From Porites lobata (Eukaryota > Cnidaria > Anthozoa > Scleractinia > Poritidae), in contig CALNXK010000046.1 in assembly GCA_942486035.1 (NCBI GenBank), positions 147,501-211,500 of the forward strand: a DNA stretch of 64,000 bases, given 5' to 3'. Under the pieces are notes generated by a model, which ran no database searches, was not told where the DNA came from, and saw nothing but the letters and a program-made list of their open reading frames with translations. Of the stretch, positions 23,194 through 33,387 are shown in pieces. Each line of letters begins with the position of its first letter. Within the stretch, counting starts at the first letter, position 1. Position numbers and translations under genes: made by a program.

Positions 23194-25838
23194 ATGTCAG
23201 AAAACATTATAACGTCAGATGGGCTACTAAGTGCCCTGGCACAAGCAATGCCTTTGAGAATGAGGATAAGATGGAAGTCTCATACGACATCGCTAACGAG
23301 GATGATCTGCTGCTCGGCAAGTCCGATGACGAAGAACAAATCCCTCCGTATCAAGTGCCTAGAAAACCTAAACAGCCTAAACAGCAACGCCAAAGCCGCG
23401 ACAGGCGCCCTCAAAGGAGTACCAGCGAACCAAGGACAGAGCAGTACCGAAAACGTCGCCGTCAGTACAGCCCATCCACAGAGAACCGAAAACGGAGCCG
23501 TAGCCTATCCGCGGAGGACAAGATTACCAAGCTGAAGGTGCGATAAAAGCTTTAAAAAGGCACACGGACAAGGGAACCTGCCCAGAAACCCTACAATATA
23601 GGGCGAGGGCTAAAATAACAGCGGACGAGGACTTCAAGAGAGAGATAAAACAAATCCGCAAGAACGCGGAGCAAGAAACACTCAATGCGATTATACGATT
23701 CCATCAACGAGAAATCGGCCGTTTTAAGGCCGAAGCCAAGAAAGGAAAGCGAGCCACACCGGCTATAGCACTGAACACTAAGAACTGTAGTACGATCGAA
23801 CCAGCGCGCGCAGCGCAAGCTGAAAACAATGTAACGATCGAATCAGTAAAACAAATTGCTGTTAACCTCCAGGCACAAATCGCCCAGTTCGGCAATATGA
23901 TGCAACAACTAGGAGCCATTGAAAATAAAGAAGTTCAAAAGTACACATGTGTATTCTCTGACTCCCACCACAAACATGGGGCCAAAAAACAAATTTTAAA
24001 AGCCAAACGGCTAGCAACCAATAAGCGCAAAGAGCGCAGAAAGGTCAGACGCCAGAAACATTCAACTATCACTATAGAGGCGAACAAAAACACATAAAAA
24101 CCTCTCAAACAAAGAACTTACAAATGACCAGATTAATTTACTGGCAAAAGGGCTTAAATTCATTCCAACACCCGTTGCAAAACAAACACAAATCAGGCAA
24201 CAACTCTTGCGTGACTTTGATCAGTTTGCAAGAAGAATGCGTCTCATGTACATATTTCGAGGGGAAAACAACGAACCCCATCCTTACCATGTCAAATCTG
24301 CATGGGAACCACCAATACAACGATCAGTAGCCCTTGAAAGTTACCTAGAAGAGGTTAAGAGCGACCTTGCAGAAATAGAAATAACAAAGCCAAAAAAATA
24401 ATCTGCCTCCGGCCGAACGTGAGGCTCTGAGAGCCCTAAAACGTGACACTGAAATAAACCTTAAAAAGGCCGATAAAGGAACAACAACCGTAGTCATGAA
24501 CACACAAGACAAAATTAAAGAAGGCCAAATTCTACTAGACAACAAAGACAACTACAAGCCTCTTGCATCACCCGTGGTCACTGAGACAAACCATAAAGTT
24601 AAACAACTTATTGCAGACCTCCACAACGGGGATCACATAGACGACATGACTAAAAATGGCTTTGTCAAACACCAAATCCGCCTCGAATTCCAGAATTTTA
24701 CACCCTCACTAAGATACACAAGCCGTCCCCGGTCGGCAGACCGATAGTATCAGGGTGTGATGGCCCAACAGAGAAATTATCATCATTTGTCGACAAACTC
24801 CTTCAGCCGATAGCACAACAACAAAAGTCTTATCTTAAAGATACTACCGACTTCGTCAATTTCATAGAAAATACGAAAGTCCCAGTGGACGTCATGCTTG
24901 TTTCAATGGACGTCACGAGCTTGTATACAAATATACCGCAAGAGGAGGGAATAGACACGGTATGCAGAGCATACGAAATATTCTATAGAAACGAACCTCC
25001 TATCCCTACACAACTACTAAAACGAGCGCTCAGGCTAATTCTCCAAGAAAATTCTTTCCAGTTTAATGGAAAAAACTACCTTCAAACACATGGTACGGCC
25101 ATGGGCACGAAAATGGCGATCGCCTTTTCTAATATATTCATGAACAAGGTAGAGACGGAAATCCTTAGCCGAAGCCTTTTCAAACCGCTCGTTTGGAAAC
25201 GTTACATAGACGACATCTTCTCGCTCTGGACTACAAACAGAGCCAGAATAGAACATTTCATTGAACAAGCAAACAATCATCACCCTACGATCAAATTTAC
25301 GGCTGAAATTTCCGATAAGGAAACAACATTCCTGGACACCTACATCTACAAAGGGAAAGATTCGAAAGAGACGCAATCCTTGATGTGCGTACTCATTTCA
25401 AACCAACTGAGACATTTCAGTATACCTATTTTGCTTCCTGTCACCCGCAAGGAGTTAAAAAGGCTTCATTAAAGGGAAGCCCTCCGACTCCTCAGAACAA
25501 ACTCTTCCGAACTAATATTCGAAGAGAAAATTACAAATTTCAAAGCGCATCTGCTACAGAGGGGTTACCCAGAGGATCTTATTAACACAACCCTCTCAGA
25601 GGTGAACTTCAAAGACAGGAAACTAGCCCTTCAACAGAAACCAAAGACAAACCAACGAATCTTGCCTTTTGTCACACAATACCAACCATCAGTGCCAAAC
25701 CTAAAGCAAATTCTCATGAAAAACTGGCATTTAATAGAACAACAACCATTACTGAGCGAAATCTACAAAAAACCACCCCTCGTATCTTATAAAAGAGGGC
25801 GGTCGCTCAAAGACATACTCGTGAGAGCCAAACTATAG
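23194..25838 (+). pseudogene. Penelope-like polyprotein, unit 3 (frameshifted)
   Basis: The most broken unit. Indels lie near 23236 (GTGCCCTGG, one C lost), 23527, 24090, 24395 (extra A), 24654 and 25352. Several unique substitutions occur between 24550 and 24620 (for example ACTACAAGCC, CCCGTGGTC). From 24885 the catalytic half is continuous through DVTSLYTNIP, GTAMGTKMA and RYIDDIFSLW. The C-terminus after the last indel again reads to VRAKL and a TAG at 25838. Confidence 0.88.
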
Positions 25839-26315
25839 AAAGGCTATTTTAAACACGCGCTGGGGAGTCGTGTAGGCCTGTCAACCCCATTTTACACTGA
25901 GCCAAACTATAGAAAGGCTATTTTAAACACGCGCTGGGGAGTCGTGTAGGCCTGTCAACCCCATTTTACACTGATTGTTATTACTAGACAGGCCCCGTCC
26001 TCAGCAGTGATACATCACGTACACCGAGTTAATCACATTGAGCAATACACTGTACAATGCAGAAATATCAATTTTTGCTAACAAATACACGACCTATGCC
26101 CCAAAAACCGGGCAATCAAAGAGGAACAACACTACACTAATGCAGGAAACTCTCTTCTTGCAAAACTATCACAGTATCTGCTCAAAATTTTGCATTTTAG
26201 CCTACACAAGAAACACAACTCATGCTGGGCTCGCAAGGATCTTCGATGTAAACACACAATTGGCCCAAACATAAAGAGCCAATAGAAACACAGGATTTTC
26301 GATCCTTCGAACGAG

Positions 26316-26322
26316 TATAAAA
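26316..26322 (+). promoter_or_regulatory. TATA box in spacer before unit 4
   Basis: TATAAAA, 43 bp before the unit 4 start at 26359, in a spacer (25973-26358) nearly identical to the other two. Confidence 0.5.
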
Positions 26323-26389
26323 TGGTCAAGAAACACCCTTTTTGTGACTGATACCGAGAACACATCTCTATCAGTCTTTTTATTCAATC

Positions 26390-26437
26390 GGCAACTGACG
26401 AGATCCACAAGATTAGGATCGAAACCGCGGTCTTGCC
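26390..26437 (+). ncRNA. Type I hammerhead ribozyme, unit 4
   Basis: Identical to the other three; predicted cleavage after 26432. No fifth ribozyme follows unit 4, because the array ends before the spacer. Confidence 0.9.
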
Positions 26438-26453
26438 TGACCATTCACAGAAA

Positions 26454-29105
26454 ATGTCAGAAAACATTATAACGTCAGATGGGCTACTAAGTGCCCCTGG
26501 CACAAGCAATGCCTTTGAGAATGAGGATAAGATGGAAGTCTCATACGACATCGCTAACGAGGATGATCTGCTGCTCGGCAAGTCCGATGACGAAGAACAA
26601 ATCCCTCCGTATCAAGTGCCTAGAAAACCTAAACAGCCTAAACAGCAACGCCAAAGCCGCGACAGGCGCCCTCAAAGGAGTACCAGCGAACCAAGGACAG
26701 AGCAGTACCGAAAACGTCGCCGTCAGTACAGCCCATCCACAGAGAACCGAAAACGGAGCCGTAGCCTATCCGCGGAGGACAAGATTACCCAAGCTGAAGG
26801 TGCGATAAAAGCTTTAAAAGGCACACGGACAAGGAACCTGCCCAGAAACCCTACAATATAGGGCGAGGGCTAAAATAACAGCGGACGAGGACTTCAAGAG
26901 AGAGATAAAACAAATCCGCAAGAACGCGGAGCAAGAAACACTCAATGCGATTATACGATTCCATCAACGAGAAATCGGCCGTTTTAAGGCCGAAGCCAAG
27001 AAAGGAAAGCGAGCCACACCGGCTATAGCACTGAACACTAAGAACTGTAGTACGATCGAACCAGCGCGCGCAGCGCAAGCTGAAAAACAATGTAACGATC
27101 GAATCAGTAAAACAAATTGCTGTTAACCTCCAGGCACAAAGCCCAGTTCGGCAATATGATGCAACAACTAGGAGCCATTGAAAATAAAGAAGTTCAAAAG
27201 TACACATGCGTATTCTCTGACTCCCACCACAAACATGGGGCCAAAAAACAAATTTTAAAAGCCAAACGGCTAGCAACCAATAAGCGCAAAAAGAGCGCAG
27301 AAAGGTCAGACGCCAGAAACATTCAACTATCACTATAGAGGCGAACAAAAAACACATAAAAAACCTCTCAAACAAAAGAACTTACAAATGACCAGATTAA
27401 TTTACTGGCAAAAGGGCTTAAATTCATTCCAACACCCGTTGCAAAACAAACACAAATCAGGCAACAACTCTTGCGTGACTTTGATCAGTTTGCAAGAAGA
27501 ATGCGTCTCATGTACATATTTCGAGGGAAAACAACGAACCCCATCCTTACCATGTCAAATCTGCATGGGAACCACCAATACAACGATCAGTAGCCCTTGA
27601 AAGTTACCTAGAAGAGGTTAAGAGCGACCTTGCAGAAATAGAAATAACAAAGCCAAAAAATAATCTGCCTCCGGCCGAACGTGAGGCTCTGAGAGCCCTA
27701 AAACGTGACACTGAAATAAACCTTAAAAAGGCCGATAAAGGAACAACAACCGTAGTCATGAACACACAAGACAAAATTAAAGAAGGCCAAATTCTACTAG
27801 ACAACAAAAGACAACTACAGGCCTCTTGCATCACCCATGGTCACTGAGACAAACCATAAAGTTAAACAACTTATTACAGACCTCCACAACGGGGATCACA
27901 TAGACGACATGACTAAAAAATGGCTTTGTCAAACACCAAATCCGCCTCGAATTCCAGAATTTTACACCCTCACTAAGATACACAAGCCGTCCCCGGTCGG
28001 CAGACCGATAGTATCAGGGTGTGATGGCCCAACAGAGAAATTATCATCATTTGTCGACAAACTCCTTCAGCCGATAGCACAACAACAAAAGTCTTATCTT
28101 AAAGATACTACCGACTTCGTCAATTTCATAGAAAATACGAAAGTCCCAGTGGACGTCATGCTTGTTTCAATGGACGTTACGAGCTTGTATACAAATATAC
28201 CGCAAGAGGAGGGAATAGACACGGTATGCAGAGCATACGAAATATTCTATAGAAACGAACCTCCTATCCCTACACAACTACTAAAACGAGCGCTCAGGCT
28301 AATTCTCCAAGAAAATTCTTTCCAGTTTAATGGAAAAAACTACCTTCAAACACATGGTACGGCCATGGGCACGAAAATGGCGGTCGCCTTTTCTAATATA
28401 TTCATGAACAAGGTAGAGACGGAAATCCTTAGCCGAAGCCTTTTCAAACCGCTCGTTTGGAAACGTTACATAGACGACATCTTCTCGCTCTGGACTACAA
28501 ACAGAGCCAGAATAGAACATTTCATTGAACAAGCAAACAATCATCACCCTACGATCAAATTTACGGCTGAAATTTCCGATAAGGAAACAACATTCCTGGA
28601 CACCTACATCTACAAAGGGGAAAGATTCGAAAGAGACGCAATCCTTGATGTGCGTACTCATTTCAAACCAACTGAGACATTTCAGTATACCTATTTTGCT
28701 TCCTGTCACCCGCAAGGAGTTAAAAAAGGCTTCATTAAAGGGGAAGCCCTCCGACTCCTCAGAACAAACTCTTCCGAACTAATATTCGAAGAGAAAATTA
28801 CAAATTTCAAAGCGCATCTGCTACAGAGGGGTTACCCAGAGGATCTTATTAACACAACCCTCTCAGAGGTGAACTTCAAAGACAGGAAACTAGCCCTTCA
28901 ACAGAAACCAAAGACAAACCAACGAATCTTGCCTTTTGTCACACAATACCAACCATCAGTGCCAAACCTAAAGCAAATTCTCATGAAAAACTGGCATTTA
29001 ATAGAACAACAACCATTACTGAGCGAAATCTACAAAAAACCGCCCCTCGTATCTTATAAAAGAGGGCGGTCGCTCAAAGACATACTCGTGAGAGCCAAAC
29101 TATAG
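26454..29105 (+). pseudogene. Penelope-like polyprotein, unit 4 (5' half frameshifted, RT intact)
   Basis: Many one-base indels lie in the 5' half (near 26817, 26832, 27087, 27140, 27290, 27375, 27527, 27808). From 27837 to the stop at 29105 the frame is uninterrupted for 422 codons. This covers LTKIHK, GRPIVSG, DVTSLYTNIP, GTAMGTKMA, RYIDDIFSLW, FLDTYIY and a full thumb (SCHPQGVKKGFIKGEALRLL) through to RSLKDILVRAKL. It is the best template for the family's RT. No GIY-YIG, zinc-knuckle or other nuclease follows. Confidence 0.9.
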
Positions 29106-29239
29106 AAAGGCTATTTTAAACACGCGCTGGGGAGTCGTGTAGGCCTGTCAACCCCATTTTACACTGAGCCAAACTATAGAAAGGCTATTTTAAACACGCG
29201 CTGGGGAGTCGTGTAGGCCTGTCAACCCCATTTTACACT

Positions 29240-29562
29240 GATTCTTTAGGTAGAGCTAACAAACATAGGCTGCACTTTAGGTGGCACACCCATGGGTGCA
29301 GTGTAACCCAGTGATTCTTTAGGTAGAGCTAACAAACATAGGCTGCATTTTAGGTGGCACACCCATGGGTGCAGTGTAACCAAGTGATTCTTTAGGTAGA
29401 GCTAACAAACATAGGCTGCACTTTAGGTGGCACCCCCATGGGTGCAGTGTAACCAAGTGATTCTTTAGGTAGAGCTAACAAACATAGGCTGCACTTTAGG
29501 TGGCACACCCATGGGTGCAGTGTAGCCCAGTGATTCTTTAGGCAGAGCTTACAAACATAGAC
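29240..29562. repeat. 73-bp minisatellite, four and a half units, at the array's 3' junction
   Basis: Units start at 29240, 29313, 29386, 29459 and 29532 (partial), each beginning GATTCTTTAGGTAGAGCTAA. The period is exactly 73 bp with few substitutions. The last bases of the Penelope-like unit (ACTGATT) merge into the first unit (TGATTCTTTAGG). Each unit contains the palindrome ACCCATGGGT. No copy lies left of the array. Confidence 0.9.
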
Positions 29563-30719
29563 TATACAGGTGTACATCAGATAGTAACAAGTTTTCCAGT
29601 TAAAACTTTGTCATAAAGTGCTACACCATGGCACTTAGACTATTTCATTATCGCGCTTGTTTTGAGGCACAATTGATAGTCAGGAGAAGTCGTATTGTCT
29701 AAAACCATAGCAAAAGACAAATTTACACACATCACAGCGTTAAGGTAAGGTAATACACGGTATTTCCTTCAGGTACATTTACATTTTCTGTTAGGTTATA
29801 AGCGATTAAATCGCATGCAGTGACAAACAAAACGCGAAGCCGTCAGATATTCTAGAACCGTGTTATTTACAGTGCTGTGCATTATTATTGCTTAACTAGC
29901 TAACTACGCGCTGATGGAAATAAGTTTCCGCCGCTTTAAATTTTGAAACAATTCACTGGTATACTACTGTATAGTCATAACTGGAGCGGAAAGTTAGCAA
30001 GCGAGCAGGGCGATTCTGCTGTGGTTTCTGTAATGTAGAAGATATTACGGCAATGAAGCTCCTGAGGTCCGTTCTGGAAATTACAACTACGTGTAGTATG
30101 AAATGTATTCTGCGTGCAGACGTCTCCTTTTCCAGGTTAGGTTAAATAAACCGTACCAAAGGTTTGTTTGACAAAGCTCCCGCGAGACGGTTTCTTGGTG
30201 ATTTTATTAATTTTTCTGATCCATTTTTTTTTTCAGCTCTATTTTCCCGGCTTTTGCGATACAAACTGAATTCATTTTTAGTTGTGATGGCATTACACTG
30301 CTTAATCATGAAGGCATTGGAAGAAACTGAATATATTGCGCTTCGCGATTTCGCAAAATCGCTGCGGGAATTGAAAAATATTTTCTTCCAAAAAAGCGTT
30401 TTCATGCTTCTTTCTCTAGTCAATTATCTCGTTTGTCTCGTTTTCTAAAGGTCCTTGAGAACAGAATAAGACAATATTTTATTACCTACAACCTAAAAAC
30501 CTGATTTTTGACCAGATCGAAACAAAACTGACCTCTGAAATGGAAGAAGAAAAGCCTTTTTAAATATTTTTGCCGGCTTCGGCCCGCCGACGCGATTGTG
30601 TCTGGTTTGCTTTCATATGATGACATTTTCCTGACAGAAGGGTGTCGGGAAAAACACCTCGCGCTGATCATACGTGACCAAATCCGCCGCGCCTAAGCTA
30701 ATTAAGAAAAGTCTCCGAA
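29563..30719. other. Unassigned interior of the 18-kb element
   Basis: AT-rich sequence without recognisable exons. An open frame at 30164-30448 has no domain and no splice context. The stretch is presumably intron or untranslated sequence of the element's gene. Confidence 0.4.
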
Positions 30720-30768
30720 AGCTCCATACAATTCCTTATAACAAAATTATAAGGAATTGTATGGAGCT
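30720..30768. repeat. Perfect 21-bp hairpin
   Basis: AGCTCCATACAATTCCTTATA (first 20: AGCTCCATACAATTCCTTAT) and its exact reverse complement flank a 7-nt loop ACAAAAT. It could be a very small palindromic MITE or a structured RNA segment; no target duplication is evident. Confidence 0.8.
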
Positions 30769-30986
30769 CTCAAGATACTTACAGTGCAAGCCCTGTGTGT
30801 CTTCTCATGTTATGCATAAAATTAGGAAATAGAATTTTAGGTTGCAGAATTCTGCAGGTGTGATTGAGGTAAGAGGGTCTGTCAGTCAATTTGCTCCCAC
30901 AATTACTCAGAACTGTGTGTAAATAAACTTGTTGCTCCAAGTCAACCAGTTTTAATTTAATAACATTTCTCCTATGGCAGAAATAG

Positions 30987-31079
30987 AAAGGCGGGCATCC
31001 TTTGGGTAGTGAACAAGGTTCTGCGGCATTGATCGGAGTGCTAAGAGGACCTTGGGAGGAATTTATCACTATTGTAGAG
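30987..31079 (+). CDS. Penultimate exon of a gene inside the 18-kb element
   Basis: A 93-bp open exon (31 codons) reads GGHPLGSEQGSAALIGVLRG then PWEEFITIVE. Its acceptor is AAATAG at 30986 (the in-frame TAG is part of the acceptor, which sets the start) and its donor is GTAGGT at 31080. It ends in phase 0 and joins in frame to the exon at 31682. The product is not recognised. Its position between the nested array and the right TIR makes it likely to be a transposon gene. Confidence 0.5.
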
Positions 31080-31681
31080 GTAGGTGTTTTGGGAATACAA
31101 TGTTTTTCCTGATATTGTGATTCAAAATACCACAGGAGTACTACAAACTCAACTGTACATTGAACCCTAAATGCTTGGGAAGCCCAGATACAAGTGGAAG
31201 TCAGACAAAATTGAGATGGAATTTAGCTTTTGTTATGAAGGTATCCCTTGGGGGCCATTCCCGTCACCAGACTACACCAAATCTCACAGAATAATAATGG
31301 CTACATTATAATACTTAATAAATTTTGACTTACAGCTGCAAAATTTCTTGACTGGTGAGAAATACATGTACTAAAATAATCTTCTTGTATCAGGACATGC
31401 ACACTGTAATTACCTCCTCAATGATGTGTGAATGTATTAGACATAATTATGCTGTCATTCTTTTTCCCATAACATAAAGGAAGCATAATTTCAACAAACT
31501 ATAATTTATACAGTATACCATACATGCATACCTGAAAACTGGAAAGAAGTAATTAAACCAACATTTTTTTGACAATAGTATTGTTGTGACCATACTGACT
31601 TTTTATGTGTATGCACTGTGTGTTGTGTTTTGATTATTGTTTTTATCATTTCTAAAATTACAACATTTGTTTTTATTGCAG

Positions 31682-31879
31682 AGGGATGCAGATGTTGACA
31701 GGAAAATTCAGGATTTTGTTGTGACAAAGGGAGGCATTATTTGTCAGTTTTCTCAGAAGAAAATTGATGCAGTGATAATATTGCTTGGGTGTTTTTATGT
31801 ATTTAATGTATCATACACCCAATGCAAAGCCATCTTGACTTTTCTAGATCAGGCATTGCTTGAAAGTGGACTGGGGTAG
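31682..31879 (+). CDS. Terminal exon of the 18-kb element's gene
   Basis: A strong acceptor (TTTTTATTGCAG) precedes 66 codons beginning RDADVDRKIQDFV and ending GLG-stop. A hydrophobic block AVIILLGCFYVFNVSY then AILTFLDQALL resembles the C-terminal end of multi-copy uncharacterised, transposon-linked proteins in fish and invertebrates that carry a YxFNxSY..TLxFLQ pattern. That resemblance is from memory and not verified. The phase matches the previous exon. A candidate polyadenylation signal AATAAA lies at 32963, before the right subterminal repeats. Confidence 0.5.
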   Translation, partial: RDADVDRKIQDFVVTKGGIICQFSQKKIDAVIILLGCFYVFNVSYTQCKAILTFLDQALLESGLG

Positions 31880-32129
31880 ACACTTGTCAATGTTTCCTCC
31901 CTTTTTTAATGACTTGGCAAATACCTCAGTTCTTGCTGAATGTTAATTCAGGACAACCTCGCAAGGTGTAGCCAAATTGTCAAAATTTTTTTTTCATGGA
32001 AGTTTTCTTTCACTCTTATAGACCAAGATTTGGCAAGATTTTTTTTAAACATAATATCTGTGGAGTAAAATATAGTTTAAAACATTTGCCAAGTCATTAA
32101 GGGCTGGGCTGGTTTAGTAGTAAGATACA

Positions 32130-32795
32130 GAGTCGGAACTGTAATCAAAAGCATAGAGTGTTGATCTAGTGAAAACTATAAAGCATGGGAACAAGAATTT
32201 TGACTGGTAAGTGGTTTATCCTTCGACGATTACACCACTGCTTAATCTGGTTTTCTACATCATAAGCAGAATCTGAAGAGTAGAAAGTTGTGATGACTCC
32301 AATTCCATCAAGCTTCTAGTTATCACTTCCCTTGCAACTCTGATTTTTGATTTTCACTAGGTGATGAGTGCTCTGACTATGACCCTGACTTTGTCACGAG
32401 TGAAAACCACCCTTCAAAAGGATTAGGTCAAGTCATTAAAGGCTCGCACTAGCAAGGTAGACAGAGTCGGAGTCGTAATCAGAAGCTTGAGAATTGATAT
32501 AGCTAAAGCATCTTAGTTCATTATTGCTCTTAAAACTCTTTTGCTTCAATCTAATGTACATTGTCGGAATTGTTAGCAGGAGAACTTGACCAACTCTGAC
32601 AATCTTTTATTTTTTTTTTGTCAAAAGGCGAGTTATAAAAGAAACCTTAATTGACTCCAATTCTGGTGAGCTTTAATTAATGACACCCTTTACAAGTCCA
32701 ATTTTTGATTTTCACTACAGGTTTTAAGTGTTCCTATGATGCTGATTATGATTTTGACTTTGTCTTTTGTGAAAACCGTTTTAAGAAGTAGTTAC
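32130..32795. repeat. Two diverged direct copies of an about 350-bp unit
   Basis: The words CAGAGTCGGA.T.GTAATC, GACTCCAATTC and ATTTTTGATTTTCACTA.AGG occur in the same order in both halves (about 32130-32440 and 32460-32795). Similarity is patchy. No gene is seen. Confidence 0.5.
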
Positions 32796-32962
32796 TTTGA
32801 TCGCACCGAAGACAAGTGTCTCTCTTGGCCAATTTAATTCCTCCAATAATTCTAAATGTTCAATCTAGAAAAGTTGAGATTAACCGAAGATAATGTTACA
32901 TAAATAGGTTGGAATACGCGTTGTTATGATGTACACAGATCACAGTAACTTATTCAGAACTG

Positions 32963-32968
32963 AATAAA
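32963..32968 (+). terminator. Candidate polyadenylation signal (AATAAA)
   Basis: AATAAA lies downstream of the terminal exon at 31682-31879, just before the right subterminal repeat zone. It is the expected place for the 3' end of the element's gene; unproven. Confidence 0.35.
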
Positions 32969-33024
32969 TGTTTGAAATAAGCCTTAGTTTGGTTTCATTA
33001 TTTATCAATACCGTAATTAAGGGA

Positions 33025-33359
33025 AAAAATCTGTAGGCCCCCACCCAAATTAAAAAAACCATAATGGCCCAATATGGGGCTGAATCGGCTACTTTTGGAG
33101 GGGTAGTTTTTAAGAGGGCCAAAATTTGAGGGGGCTGTTTTGGCTACTGGAAAATCCAAAATGGCCCTCGTGTTTTCCATATTGACCCTTTACATGGTCT
33201 AATTTGGCCCCGATGCAAGGGTCAATTTAGCCCCAAATTTTGGTACCAAAACAGCCCCATCTCAGTGGGGCTGAATTGGCCCCAAAAACAGTACCATTCT
33301 GGACTCACCCGTTTCGGCCCCATTTTTGGGGCCAAATTGGCTCTTTTCATTTTACAGTG
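33025..33359. repeat. Right terminal and subterminal repeats of the 18-kb element
   Basis: Dense GGCCCC / GGGGCC(A)AAATTGG words on both strands end in TTGGCTCTTTTCATTTTACA then GTG. The final 23 bases are the exact reverse complement of 15401-15423. Confidence 0.75.
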
Positions 33360-33361
33360 CA

Positions 33362-33387
33362 GGACACAATTTTAACCTGTTTTATTT
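33362..33387 (+). pseudogene. LRR exon 2, 3' part (after the 18-kb insertion)
   Basis: Joining 15352-15400 directly to 33362, which removes the element and one CA, gives a 75-base exon. It continues the reading frame (after PPDIFP: GHNFNLFY), places hydrophobic residues where the LRR needs them, and ends at a GTAATT donor (33388) in the same phase as all other LRR exons. This supports a single insertion into an exon. It is an inferred reconstruction; 26 bases are too few to be certain. Confidence 0.5.

Larger units (their letters stand above)
16574..29243 (+). mobile_element. Tandem array of four Penelope-like retroelements
   Basis: Four head-to-tail units start at 16574, 19835, 23099 and 26359, a period of about 3.26 kb. 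Each has a hammerhead ribozyme, a single long coding region and a 74-bp direct duplication at the 3' end. Units 1-3 are followed by a roughly 385-bp spacer carrying a promoter; unit 4 ends without it. Unit 1 starts at a point that lies about 43 bp after the TATA box in the other units, close to an expected transcription start. Units differ almost only by one-base indels, so the expansion is recent. Encoded motifs place it with Penelope-like elements lacking a C-terminal GIY-YIG nuclease. Confidence 0.9.
15401..33359. mobile_element. 18-kb CACTG-ended DNA transposon (EnSpm/CACTA-like)
   Basis: The first 23 bases (CACTGTAAAATG then AAAAGAGCCAA) are repeated exactly, inverted, at 33337-33359. 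CA flanks both ends (15399-15400, 33360-33361), a possible 2-bp target duplication. The first roughly 240 and last roughly 335 bases are packed with GGCCAAAT / GGGGCCAATTTGG-type words in both orientations. CACTA/EnSpm elements are known for CACT(A/G) ends, 2-3 bp duplications and subterminal repeats. The interior holds pieces of a plus-strand gene and a nested Penelope-like array. No recognisable DDE transposase core was found. The alternative is two separate related elements in inverted orientation, but neither end has its own partner nearby. Confidence 0.65.

Noticed and set aside
16574..29243. Telomeric or subtelomeric retroelement array
   Set aside because: No TTAGGG-type repeats at either border or between units, and both flanks are interior sequence of a DNA transposon.
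29240..29562. CRISPR-like regular repeats (also 37316-37700)
   Set aside because: Units are contiguous tandem repeats of 73 and 51 bp with no unique spacers between them, and the genome is eukaryotic; these are minisatellites.
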